Positions 1 to 6,886 are shown, counted from the stretch's first letter. The stretch is 10,853 nucleotides of DNA from Pirellulaceae bacterium (GCA_020846515.1 JADLDX010000826.1:1-10853); one strand, 5' to 3'. The notes: generated by a model from the letters alone, not told the origin. Numbers and translations: made by a program.

Positions 1-516
1 AATTGCACTTGCAGGACAGCGACGTCGAAGCCTCGTGAACCATTTCGAAGTGTTGCGGGCATTGCAGATGTTCCTTTTAACCAAAGATGAGTAAAGACAG
101 TTCGGGCCAAAGGCACGTTCACCCTCGGACAATATAGTAGACGCATTCGCTGACTCATTCATAAAACGAGTCCCCAAGGTAAATCAGCTGGTGTTTCCAA
201 TTTCCGCAAACGCTTAAGCTTTGTGGATTGAAAATCTAGCCGATTAGGCGAAAGCTTGTGCCGCTGTCTCACTGGGCAGTACAGGCATTTTCCATGGCCC
301 GCTGAAAAAAATGCTTAATTGGTGTTGGATTGTCTGTTCGCCCCCATATGCACGTGGACGCGTCCACGTGCTGAGCGGCTGACATCGATTCCTACACGCA
401 TGTGCTCCTGCTTATTGGAGGGCTTGATACTAATTGATATTTGAGCGATTGGCAGAGTTTCACGACAACGCACACAAAACGCATTGCTTAATCAAAACCC
501 GTGAAGTGCCAAGGCT
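1..516. other. Left-edge region without a convincing gene
   Basis: No open frame of useful length is visible on either strand. The stretch is visibly richer in A/T than the esterase and ast genes further right. One short frame open from the left edge (bases 2-94, ending in TAA) could be the tail of a gene outside the window, but 30 residues are too few to recognise. The one clear structure is the palindrome at 350-371. No intrinsic terminator with a T-run is seen for the minus-strand gene that ends at 517. Confidence 0.5.
350..371. repeat. 22-bp perfect palindrome
   Basis: The half-site GCACGTGGACG (350-360) is followed directly by its exact reverse complement (361-371), with no central spacer. 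Each arm contains CACGTG and the centre reads ACGCGT. The symmetry breaks immediately outside: a T on both sides cannot pair. As DNA it could be a dimeric-repressor operator. As RNA it could fold into a 9-bp stem with a CGCG loop, but no T-run follows, so a classical terminator is unlikely. The nearest gene end is at 517, and no promoter elements stand out nearby. The structure is seen directly; the function is unknown. Confidence 0.6.
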
Positions 517-1065
517 CTAAGTCCTGTCGCCACTTAAGAAAAAGTACACCTCTTTTCCACAAGTAGATGTTCCTGGCTGCGTCTTGTATGACGCGTCATC
601 GTTTCCCAGACTATCCGACTGCAAAAGTCCAACCAGTGCCGCTACGGGCTTTGCAGCAGCTGTAGCCGCTGCTTGGCTTAGCAATCCTATGACAGTCAGG
701 ACTGTTCGTTGTGTTGCCTGCTTTAAGCCAAGCTTTTTGATCGCATCTGGAATCAACTTACCTTTGCGATTTGTTATGGCCACAATGTATGCATAGTTTG
801 CTCGAGGTCCCGGACCCTCCGGCTGTGTTACGACAATTCTAGCTTCGTCTGCCAGTAACTCCAATGGAATTGGAATGACGGTCCCATCTGTTGCCTTCAC
901 AACAAAAACGGAAGGTCGTTCAAATGCGGCGCCGGAAGGTCGAGTAATCTGACGGTGAAATGCAAATGCTTCTCGGCTAAACTCGTAAACGGGCACTATA
1001 ATCTCCTGTCCAGTTCGACGTTTCTTAATTGCCAACGGCGCTCCAAGCAGAACAAGCCCTGGCAT
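517..1065 (-). CDS. Hypothetical protein, 182 aa
   Basis: I do not recognise this protein. It starts at the first ATG of its frame, since a TAG lies two codons upstream, and no clear Shine-Dalgarno sequence precedes it. The N-terminus carries a short basic stretch (KKRR, about 14-17) but no convincing signal peptide. Residues about 20-90 alternate polar and beta-branched residues and suggest a beta-rich fold (for example VPVYEF, PSVFVVKATDG, VIPIPLELL). Residues about 118-150 are Ala/Leu/Val-rich and could form an amphipathic helix or a weak membrane segment. A single Cys lies near the C-terminus. It sits 29 bp downstream of the secreted hydrolase on the same strand, so co-transcription is possible. 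Codon use looks more A/T-rich than its neighbours, which may mean foreign origin or relaxed selection. It could also be a spurious frame. Confidence 0.45.
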   Translation of the reverse strand: MPGLVLLGAPLAIKKRRTGQEIIVPVYEFSREAFAFHRQITRPSGAAFERPSVFVVKATDGTVIPIPLELLADEARIVVTQPEGPGPRANYAYIVAITNRKGKLIPDAIKKLGLKQATQRTVLTVIGLLSQAAATAAAKPVAALVGLLQSDSLGNDDASYKTQPGTSTCGKEVYFFLSGDRT

Positions 1066-1094
1066 GATCTAAGTGAGGCGTTCATTACAAGTCC

Positions 1095-1979
1095 TTACAA
1101 GCCACGCAGCTTTAGCCACTGACCGGCGCGATCGGTCCAGGTGTGGATCACTGAGTTTGGACGCTCGCGAACGCCATAACCATGGCCGCCGTTTTGATAG
1201 ATGTGCAACTCAGCAGGCACGTTGTGTTGCTTGAGCTGGATATAGATCTTGGCCGCGCCAACGGAACTGGAGGCGTCGTCATGGGTATGCACGATGAAAG
1301 CTGGAGCCGAATCTTTGCCAAGTTCGATTGCAGGCAGTAATTCTTTGGTGGCTGGATCAAGGACTTGCCAGGGATAGATCAAAATTGAAAAGTCGGGACG
1401 ACAGGCTTGTTCATCTACCTGATCCAACTTTTCATACGCTGCACGATTGCCTCGGCCATGCAGAACCGCGGCTACTTGACCACCGGCTGAGAATCCCAAC
1501 ACGCCTATGCGATCGGGCTTTATTTTCCATTGCTCAGCCTGGCTCCGGATCAACCGCACGGTGCGCTGCGCGTCTTGCAGCGGCCGTTGCCATAGCGGTT
1601 CGCCCTGCCCTACTGACTCTTTGGTGCGGTATCGCAAGACGAACGCCGTGATGCCCAGATCGTTCAGCCACTGGGCAGCCTCGGAGCCTTCCAGGTTGGG
1701 GACGACATAGTTAAAGCCACCGCCCGGAAGAATTATGACCGCGGTACCATTGGGGTTTTTGGCGGGGTAACAATCGATCGTTGGTCGCCTGACATTGGAG
1801 ACACGATCGATCGGCTTGGGCTCATTCTTCGAGGGCAGCAATGTGCCCGCGTCACGACTGGTCTCACCGGGTGCCAGGTCTGGCCAGACGGCCAATGGTT
1901 GGTCAGCCCTGGCCTCTGGGATGCTCGCTGCGCCCACGAGCCCCAAAACAATCAGGCCAATGAAAAATTTCAACGTCAT
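1095..1979 (-). CDS. Secreted alpha/beta-hydrolase (esterase/lipase-like, BD-FAE/AxeA type)
   Basis: A 294-aa exported serine hydrolase, probably an esterase that removes acyl groups from carbohydrates or similar substrates. A hydrophobic signal peptide covers residues 1-25, with a likely cut after EARA. The core follows the alpha/beta-hydrolase order. The strand VIILPGGGF (82-89) holds a GGG oxyanion-hole loop. The nucleophile elbow GFSAGG has Ser164. HTHDD (231-235) supplies the acid, and GGHGYG supplies His266. The length and the 'PGGGF...GFSAGG...GGHGYG' pattern match planctomycete proteins annotated as acetyl-xylan esterase or lipase/esterase. The natural substrate cannot be read from sequence. 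The start gives a proper signal peptide and has a modest AAGG about 10 bases upstream. It is transcribed away from the large esterase/phosphatase protein, with which it shares a 197-bp spacer, and may be read through into the hypothetical gene downstream. Confidence 0.85.
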   Translation of the reverse strand: MTLKFFIGLIVLGLVGAASIPEARADQPLAVWPDLAPGETSRDAGTLLPSKNEPKPIDRVSNVRRPTIDCYPAKNPNGTAVIILPGGGFNYVVPNLEGSEAAQWLNDLGITAFVLRYRTKESVGQGEPLWQRPLQDAQRTVRLIRSQAEQWKIKPDRIGVLGFSAGGQVAAVLHGRGNRAAYEKLDQVDEQACRPDFSILIYPWQVLDPATKELLPAIELGKDSAPAFIVHTHDDASSSVGAAKIYIQLKQHNVPAELHIYQNGGHGYGVRERPNSVIHTWTDRAGQWLKLRGL

Positions 1980-2176
1980 GGTTCTTGCCTTGTGGAATCT
2001 CTAAAAAACGTTGCCTGCTGGAAGGTGAAAGGTTGTAATATGGTACGAACGCTAAAGTCGAATTGCTAGCGCTCGCTCGCCTGAGCGCCGAGTCTCTCGG
2101 ATTATTAGGGCAACTTACACTCTCGGCCGACGCACCTAGAAGCACTCAACCCCCACTCGAACTGGAGTCCCACCTC
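1980..2176. promoter_or_regulatory. Divergent intergenic region between two secreted hydrolases
   Basis: This 197-bp spacer must contain the promoters of both divergent genes. On the plus strand TTGCCT (2011-2016) and TAATAT (2036-2041) resemble -35 and -10 boxes, but their 19-bp spacing is long, so this is only a weak candidate. An imperfect inverted repeat, GCGCTC...GAGCGC, lies around 2069-2088 and could mark a regulator site. An in-frame ATG for the large protein exists at 2063, but the stretch after it lacks protein-like character. Confidence 0.3.
2164..2167 (+). promoter_or_regulatory. Ribosome binding site deciding the start at 2177
   Basis: GGAG lies nine bases before the ATG at 2177. 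This spacing, together with the clean signal peptide that begins there, supports 2177 over the in-frame ATG at 2063. Confidence 0.6.
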
Positions 2177-5100
2177 ATGCTGCTCCGACTTCTGATCGCC
2201 CTTGGCGCGGTCGCGCTTTGGCCTCAACTGCTGCCAGCCCAATCGACAACGACAACGACAACGACGACTGCGCCTTGGACGAAGTACCTTGAAAGTCGCA
2301 CGCAGCAAGTAGCCCAGCAGTCGCGTCAGGCTATGCAACAGGTAACGGCGGCTACCTGGCCCGAGACACAGAAGGTATGGCGCGCCGAGCTTCAAGAGAT
2401 GCTGGGCTTGTCGCCTTGGCCGGAACGCACTGACTTGAATGTCCGAGTCACCTCGCAATTGGTGAAGGATGGCTATCGAGTTTCGAATGTGGCCTTTGAA
2501 TCGCGTCCTGGTTTATTTGTGACTGCTAATCTCTATGAACCAACCGCCACAGCACCGCCGGCCGGTTGGCCCGCCGTGTTGTATGTGTGCGGTCACGCGG
2601 TCTTGAAAGATGAAGGCCGTTTGATTGGCAACAAAGCTGGGTATCAACATCACGGCATCTGGTTTGCGCGTCATAACGTCGTCTGCTTGATCATCGATAC
2701 GATTCAACTGGGCGAATTGCATGGCGAGCATCACGGCACATACAAGATGGGCCGCTGGGATTGGATTACGCGTGGGTACACGCCAGCCGGCGTGGAAGCT
2801 TGGAGTTCGATGCGCGCGATTGATTATCTGGAAACCCTGCCCACGGTGGACGAATCACGCATCGGTATTACTGGTCGCAGTGGTGGTGGAGCGTACAGTT
2901 GGTTTACTGCGGCACTTGATGAACGCATCGATGCAGCGGTACCCGTGGCGGGCATCACGGACCTGGAGAATCACATAGTGGACGGATGCGTCGAAGGGCA
3001 TTGCGACTGCATGTACTTCGTCAATTACTTTGGATGGGACTACAATCGCCTGGCCGCCCTGATTGCGCCGCGGGCCTTGCTGCTGGCCAATAGTGATCAT
3101 GACGGGATATTCCCGATCGATGGTGTCATCCGTATCCACACCGATGTGGCCGATTTTTATCAGCGTTTGGGTGCCACCAACAAGTTTGGCTTGTTGTTGA
3201 CTCCCGGTCCGCATCAGGATACTCAGGAGTTACAGACCGGTGCCTTTCGTTGGCTCTTGCTGCACTTGAATGGTCAACCGATCACGATCGACCGTCATGC
3301 CGCCAAGGAACTCGAGACCAATCAACTGCAAGTCTTTACGCAAGAAACACCAGCCGATCAACGTGTCACCAGCGTCTCGAACTGGTTTGTGGCCGGTGAC
3401 AATACCGTCACTGTTCCAGCCGCAGCGGCAAAGCAATGGCCATCTCAGTGGGCCAATGAACTGGATCGACTCGCTCCGCAAGATCTGCCTCAGGATTTGA
3501 CAGTCGAATATGCCGTGGCCCATGAAGGCATCCACAACAAGATCAGTTGGCAACTGCTTGAGCAGCAATTACCAGCGCCGGCAGACAAATCGACTTGGCG
3601 ATCTTACATGCTGGTCTTGAACCAACCGGCGCTAGGTGCGCCGGCATCCAATGTACCCGCAGTGGTGCATGTGGGCGCGTTGTCGGAAACCGCTGTCACG
3701 CCATCGAGCATCCCAGAGTTGCTCGGCGAAGAGGGTAGCCTCACCAAATTGGTGTCTACTAAACCTGACCGACCGCACATTGTCTTGCTGCCACGCAGTC
3801 AGCAGATTTCGGCTGCTTCCCTTTCGGTACGTGCGCGGACTCAATTGGAACGGCGTTTCTATCTACTGGGCGATTCAACCGAACGTCTGGCCTTGGCCGA
3901 CATGCGCCGACAGCTGCAATGGTTAAAACGCACTCAAGTCCTTAAGCCATCTATAAGTCAGATTGAGTTGGTCGGTTACCAGCGGCACAGCCCGTTGGCC
4001 GTCTTGGCTGCGCTGGCGACGAAGTCCGCGCTGCCTCAAGACGATAGTGTCGCTGGAGATACACCAACTATTACTCAAGTGACCGTCCACGATTACCCGC
4101 AGCAGTTAGAGCTGGCGCCGGTGTTACCTGGCCTGGCGAGATTTGCTTCGTTTGCCAACATCTTGCAGGCCGCCAAGGGTTTCATGCCGGTGCTTGAGGT
4201 CAATAGTGAGAGTCCCAGCATCGTGGGTGAAGGTTATAACCAAGCCCGGCGATTGCTGGTCGACGCCTCGATTGGGCCTCAACAAGCCAGTGGTCTGCGC
4301 ATCGTGGAACCATCCACTGACTCGGCAACCATCTGGTGTCGCGCGACGCGCTGGCCGCTGCCGAACCTCGGCGACTTGCCGGCAGTTGAGTTCGCGGATG
4401 ATCCAGCGATCAAGATTCGTGAACGTAGACAACCTATTCTGCCGGCCGCTGGGACAGCCGGTTTGCGATACGCCACGCCGGGTGTGAACGCCGAACTGCG
4501 CGTGCGCCATCGCACGGCTGGTAAAGGTTATTGGCAAGAGACCGCTTGGGCTGCGGTAGATGTCGACACCGACTACTCGCACCTATTCCACTTAAAGGAC
4601 CTAACCGCCGGCACCGCTTATGAAGTTCAGGTCCAAGCCCGCGCGCTGGGCGGCAAAGAGGTTAGTTCTTCCGTCTCTGGAAGTTTCAAGACTTTACCTG
4701 AGGCGACCGCGACTGGTAATTTTCGACTAGCGATCGGCACGTGCCAAGAATTTGATGATCGCGATGGCGAGTATGGCATGGATTTGTATCGCACACTGCT
4801 CCATCGCAAAACGGATGCGTTTGTGCTCGCCGGTGACGTGGTCTATTACGACAAGTTGGCCCGCAGCGTGGCTTTGGCGAATTACCATTGGCAGCGCATG
4901 TATTCCATGCCCACGCTGATCAACTTTCATCGACAAGTACCTACCTACTTTTTGAAAGACGATCACGACACTTATATCAACGATTCGTGGCCTGGCATGT
5001 ATCAGAAATGGACGCGTGAGTTTACCTTCGAAGATGGCCAGCGCATTTTCCGCCAGCAGACCGCAGCGCCTGACCCCGCCTATCGTACTCAGCGCATCGG

Positions 5101-5635
5101 CCGCGATCTGCAAGTCTGGTTCATGGAAGGGCGTGACTACCGAGGCCCCAACAACGCCAAAGACAATCCAGACAAGAGCATTTGGGGAGCTCAGCAAACG
5201 GCGTGGCTCGAGAAGAGCCTGGGCGCTTCGGATGCCAAGTTCAAAATCGTTGTCTCACCCACGCCCATCGTTGGACCAGATCGCGATAACAAGAATGACA
5301 ACTACGCCAACAAAGGTTTTGCGATCGAAGGCCAACGTGTCCGCCAGTTCTTGGCCAAGATTCCAAACCTGGTCGTCGTATGCGGCGATCGCCACTGGCA
5401 GTATCACAGTCGTGATCCAGGAACCGGTTTGCACGAGTTTTCGGTTGGCCCGGTCAGCAATCGACACGCTGGCGGTTGGGATCCGAAAGACTTTCGCAAG
5501 GAGATACATCAATTCATGCGCGTAGGTGGCGGCTACTTGGAGATTGATTTACACAGTCAGGATAACCAAGCCGAGTTGAAGCTCACCCACTTTGATCCTT
5601 ATGGAAAGTTGCAGCACGAGCATTTGCTGAAGTGA
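2177..5635 (+). CDS. Secreted multidomain fusion: acetyl-xylan-esterase-like hydrolase + degenerate hydrolase + PhoD-type phosphatase
   Basis: The protein is 1152 aa from the ATG at 2177. Residues 1-21 (MLLRLLIALGAVALWPQLLPA) form a signal peptide. A run of eight Thr (24-31) follows, probably a flexible linker. Residues about 35-370 are an alpha/beta-hydrolase of the acetyl-xylan-esterase/prolyl-oligopeptidase type: VLYVCGH (about 134-140), nucleophile elbow GRSGGG with Ser235, an EGHCDCMYF motif (273-281), acid in NSDHDG (Asp307 or Asp309) and His346 in GPHQD. Residues about 375-700 look like a second hydrolase-type domain; its expected elbow reads VGYQRHS, with no GxSxG, so it is probably non-catalytic. 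Residues about 705-840 resemble the beta-sandwich PhoD_N domain. Residues about 848-1152 carry the metallophosphoesterase core: AGDVVYYD (Asp887, Tyr890), KDDHD (928-931), and CGDRHW (Asp1071, His1073). PhoD enzymes are exported Ca/Fe-dependent phosphodiesterases/phosphomonoesterases. The frame is continuous with no internal stop. Domain identities are secure at family level; substrate and the purpose of the fusion are inferred. Confidence 0.85.
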   Translation: MLLRLLIALGAVALWPQLLPAQSTTTTTTTTAPWTKYLESRTQQVAQQSRQAMQQVTAATWPETQKVWRAELQEMLGLSPWPERTDLNVRVTSQLVKDGYRVSNVAFESRPGLFVTANLYEPTATAPPAGWPAVLYVCGHAVLKDEGRLIGNKAGYQHHGIWFARHNVVCLIIDTIQLGELHGEHHGTYKMGRWDWITRGYTPAGVEAWSSMRAIDYLETLPTVDESRIGITGRSGGGAYSWFTAALDERIDAAVPVAGITDLENHIVDGCVEGHCDCMYFVNYFGWDYNRLAALIAPRALLLANSDHDGIFPIDGVIRIHTDVADFYQRLGATNKFGLLLTPGPHQDTQELQTGAFRWLLLHLNGQPITIDRHAAKELETNQLQVFTQETPADQRVTSVSNWFVAGDNTVTVPAAAAKQWPSQWANELDRLAPQDLPQDLTVEYAVAHEGIHNKISWQLLEQQLPAPADKSTWRSYMLVLNQPALGAPASNVPAVVHVGALSETAVTPSSIPELLGEEGSLTKLVSTKPDRPHIVLLPRSQQISAASLSVRARTQLERRFYLLGDSTERLALADMRRQLQWLKRTQVLKPSISQIELVGYQRHSPLAVLAALATKSALPQDDSVAGDTPTITQVTVHDYPQQLELAPVLPGLARFASFANILQAAKGFMPVLEVNSESPSIVGEGYNQARRLLVDASIGPQQASGLRIVEPSTDSATIWCRATRWPLPNLGDLPAVEFADDPAIKIRERRQPILPAAGTAGLRYATPGVNAELRVRHRTAGKGYWQETAWAAVDVDTDYSHLFHLKDLTAGTAYEVQVQARALGGKEVSSSVSGSFKTLPEATATGNFRLAIGTCQEFDDRDGEYGMDLYRTLLHRKTDAFVLAGDVVYYDKLARSVALANYHWQRMYSMPTLINFHRQVPTYFLKDDHDTYINDSWPGMYQKWTREFTFEDGQRIFRQQTAAPDPAYRTQRIGRDLQVWFMEGRDYRGPNNAKDNPDKSIWGAQQTAWLEKSLGASDAKFKIVVSPTPIVGPDRDNKNDNYANKGFAIEGQRVRQFLAKIPNLVVVCGDRHWQYHSRDPGTGLHEFSVGPVSNRHAGGWDPKDFRKEIHQFMRVGGGYLEIDLHSQDNQAELKLTHFDPYGKLQHEHLLK
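2246..2269 (+). repeat. ACAACG hexanucleotide microsatellite encoding poly-Thr
   Basis: Three tandem ACAACG units followed by ACGACT encode eight threonines right after the signal peptide of the large secreted protein. The unit is six bases long, so gain or loss of whole units keeps the frame and changes only the linker length. Confidence 0.8.
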
Positions 5636-5674
5636 TCCGATCAGTTCAGACGCTGCAAGCGAAAGAGTCGGGTC

Positions 5675-5722
5675 TCCCCTTCCCTTTGTACTCAAAGGGG
5701 AGAGGGCTGGGGGTTGAGGGGC
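5675..5722 (-). repeat. GC-rich hairpin module, copy 1 (minus orientation)
   Basis: CCCTTTG (5682-5688) pairs perfectly with CAAAGGG (5693-5699) around a TACT loop, and the stem extends imperfectly on both sides. It is followed by GGGCTGGGGGTTGAGGGGC. Read on the minus strand the unit is GCCCCTCAACCCCCAGCCC, then CTCTCCCC, TTTG, loop AGTA and CAAAGGG. This matches the plus-strand module at 6385-6436. It lies 40 bp after the stop of the large secreted protein. No T-run follows, so it is not an ordinary intrinsic terminator, although it may still hinder transcription. Confidence 0.65.
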
Positions 5723-5736
5723 ACCGTCGATCCGCT

Positions 5737-5848
5737 TTTACTTTATGTGTAAAGTAATGTGGCTTTATGTCGGGAACGTACTCTCGCAGGGATGCAACTC
5801 ATGGATGCGACTCAATTTGCGAACGTTTCCTCTGTCTCGCAGCGCTTA
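5737..5848 (+). repeat. 112-bp intergenic direct repeat, copy 1
   Basis: This aligns without gaps to 6453-6564 with 17 mismatches over 112 bases, about 85% identity by hand count. It opens with TACTTTA-TGTG-TAAAGTA (5739-5756), whose 7-bp arms are perfectly symmetric but whose centre is not. It also contains the invariant block CTCTCGCAGGGATGCAACT and ends at GCAGCGCTTA. An ATG inside the block (5792) opens a 29-codon frame. Confidence 0.8.
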
Positions 5849-5976
5849 TCATTTACAGGCCGTGAACGAGAAGATAGGTAGAGGTCCAGACTAGCCCGAG
5901 TTGAACTGCGATGCACTTGATCTTTACCAGCCAGGAGTTGACCTCGCGAGAACTCGCTTTGACGCTCGCTGAGTCA

Positions 5977-5995
5977 CGAAAATGAGACCTGCCCC
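5977..5995 (+). repeat. GAGACCTG(A)CCCC motif, copy 1
   Basis: CGAAAATGAGACCTGCCCC is the same word as at 6853-6877 with one base (A before CCCC) missing. From memory, similar GGGGTCAGGTCTCATTTT words recur beside REP-associated tyrosine transposase genes in planctomycetes and related genomes. No such transposase lies in this window, so this would be a solo non-autonomous copy. Confidence 0.5.
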
Positions 5996-6169
5996 GGAAC
6001 TGCCCCAGTTTATTTGCCCAACCGAGTGGCTTGCGAGTACGAAGTGGCCCGCGCGCGTGGAGCGTGTTTTGTGATGAGCGTTCGGAAGAGTGAAGCAGTG
6101 CGACAATGGCCACCATTTTACTGGCTGGCCAACAAGTTTAATCAACTGCTATGAGAAGCTTAAATCGAA

Positions 6170-6190
6170 GGGGTTGGGGGATGAGGGGCG
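6170..6190 (-). repeat. Partial GC-rich module, G-rich arm only
   Basis: GGGGTTGGGGG followed by ATGAGGGGCG resembles the distal arm of the hairpin module at 5675-5722, in the same orientation, but lacks the hairpin. It is nearly an inverted copy of 6384-6403, so the two bracket about 190 bp that may be one MITE-like unit. Confidence 0.4.
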
Positions 6191-6383
6191 CGCTGCGTCG
6201 TGAAGCAACAACACCGGCACGATGATATCGCCGGAGCTGGCAGCACAAGGAGTCGGGTATGGCTCGGCGTAAAGTCAGGTTGCGGAGAAGCGACAGAGTT
6301 TGCAAGTAGCGGCTGGTACGCGTCTGCCCTGGCAGCTCGCACAACGGTGACATCTGAGCGGTAGGGTGCTTCAAGCTCAAACT

Positions 6384-6436
6384 CGCCCCTCACCCCCTGC
6401 CCCCTCTCCCCTTGTGAGTACACAAGGGGAGAGGGG
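6384..6436 (+). repeat. GC-rich hairpin module, copy 2, with a perfect 16-bp stem
   Basis: CCCCTCTCCCCTTGTG (6401-6416) pairs perfectly with 6421-6436 around an AGTA loop. It is preceded by CGCCCCTCACCCCCTG. The module is a near copy, in opposite orientation, of the one at 5675-5722; the loop complementarity (TACT there, AGTA here) shows the inversion. The stem is strong but followed by AAACCTCC rather than a T-run, so terminator function is doubtful. Confidence 0.75.
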
Positions 6437-6452
6437 AAACCTCCGATTCGAG

Positions 6453-6564
6453 TTTACTTTACATGTAAAGTATTGTGGCTTAATTTCAGGAACTAACTCT
6501 CGCAGGGATGCAACTGATGGATGCGGCTCAATTTGCAAACGCTACCTCTCCCCAGCAGCGCTTA
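6453..6564 (+). repeat. 112-bp intergenic direct repeat, copy 2, with an 18-bp perfect palindrome
   Basis: This is a direct repeat of 5737-5848 at about 85% identity. It opens with TACTTTACATGTAAAGTA (6455-6472), a perfect 18-bp palindrome. It contains the same CTCTCGCAGGGATGCAACT block and GCAGCGCTTA end. The ATG at 6508 opens a 34-codon frame ending at TAG 6610-6612. Two diverged copies within 0.8 kb suggest a dispersed family rather than a recent local duplication. Confidence 0.8.
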
Positions 6565-6722
6565 ACGGTCGCCAGCAGGAAATGGCAGCCGAAAAGGGAG
6601 CCAGTTCGATAGGGAGTGACTTGGATGACCTCAGCTGGTTGTTTACATGGTTTCATCAACCATCTTCAACCGAGCGGAGGGGGCAGAGGCGACCAACGCG
6701 TGCGTCGGGCCCGTGGATCCGA

Positions 6723-6751
6723 CTTTGAGCCGTCCCTTCGGTTGTTATACT
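6723..6751 (+). promoter_or_regulatory. Weak candidate promoter upstream of the pqiA-like gene
   Basis: TATACT (6746-6751) is a good -10 match, but the -35 is poor: CTTTGA at 6723-6728 with a 17-bp spacer. It would give a leader of about 130 bases running through the 6793-6807 hairpin and the GAGACCTGACCCC motif before the ATG at 6887. This is a consensus match only. Confidence 0.2.
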
Positions 6752-6852
6752 ATTGGTGTTTATCGACAAAGGTACATCGATCTCCGCTGCATTCGCCCTG
6801 TGGGCGATGGGGAAGTCGGGGCTGGCTAACGCCCTGCGGCTTATAGCTTTGA

Positions 6853-6877
6853 GAAAATGAGACCTGACCCCTTTTTT
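6853..6877 (+). repeat. GAAAATGAGACCTGACCCC motif, copy 2
   Basis: The full word is followed by a run of T (6872-6877) and ends nine bases before the ATG of the PqiA-like gene. It therefore occupies the place of the ribosome binding site. It has the same orientation as the copies at 5977 and 10424. It is likely part of a dispersed REP-like family; identity is inferred from recurrence. Confidence 0.55.
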
Positions 6878-6886
6878 GGTGCCTGA

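Larger units (their letters stand above)
5636..6886. other. 1.25-kb repeat-rich intergenic region
   Basis: No gene can be supported here. Frames of 60-120 codons exist, but they run through GC-rich hairpins or overlap each other and give low-complexity Pro/Ser/Arg-rich translations. In order it holds: a hairpin module (5675-5722), the first 112-bp direct repeat (5737-5848), a GAGACCTGCCCC motif (5977-5995), a partial G-rich module (6170-6190), an inverted hairpin module (6384-6436), the second 112-bp repeat (6453-6564), a possible weak promoter (TATACT at 6746-6751), a small perfect hairpin TCGCCC-TGT-GGGCGA (6793-6807) and a GAGACCTGACCCC motif (6853-6877). The picture is of accumulated small non-coding mobile or REP/MITE-like elements. 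Confidence 0.7.

Noticed and set aside
2..94. C-terminal end of a gene entering from the left edge (30 residues, TAA at 92-94)
   Set aside because: It is too short to recognise, and another frame is equally open there.
2063..2176. 38-residue extension of the large secreted protein from the ATG at 2063
   Set aside because: It would bury the signal peptide inside the protein. The ATG at 2177 has GGAG nine bases upstream and begins a clean signal peptide.
6160..6423. 87-codon minus-strand frame between the G-rich modules
   Set aside because: Both ends lie in repeat modules, another frame overlaps it over the same DNA, and no protein family is suggested.
6401..6436. Intrinsic terminator
   Set aside because: The 16-bp stem is strong, but no T-run follows on either strand, and the structure is part of a dispersed repeat module far from any gene end.
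6366..6728. 120-codon plus-strand frame through the repeat region
   Set aside because: It begins inside the GC-rich hairpin module and gives a Pro/Ser/Arg-rich translation with no recognisable domain. It runs through a repeat whose other copy is not open in this frame.
5636..6886. CRISPR array or tandem repeat array
   Set aside because: There are only two copies of the 112-bp unit, 0.6 kb apart and diverged, with no regular short repeats and spacers.
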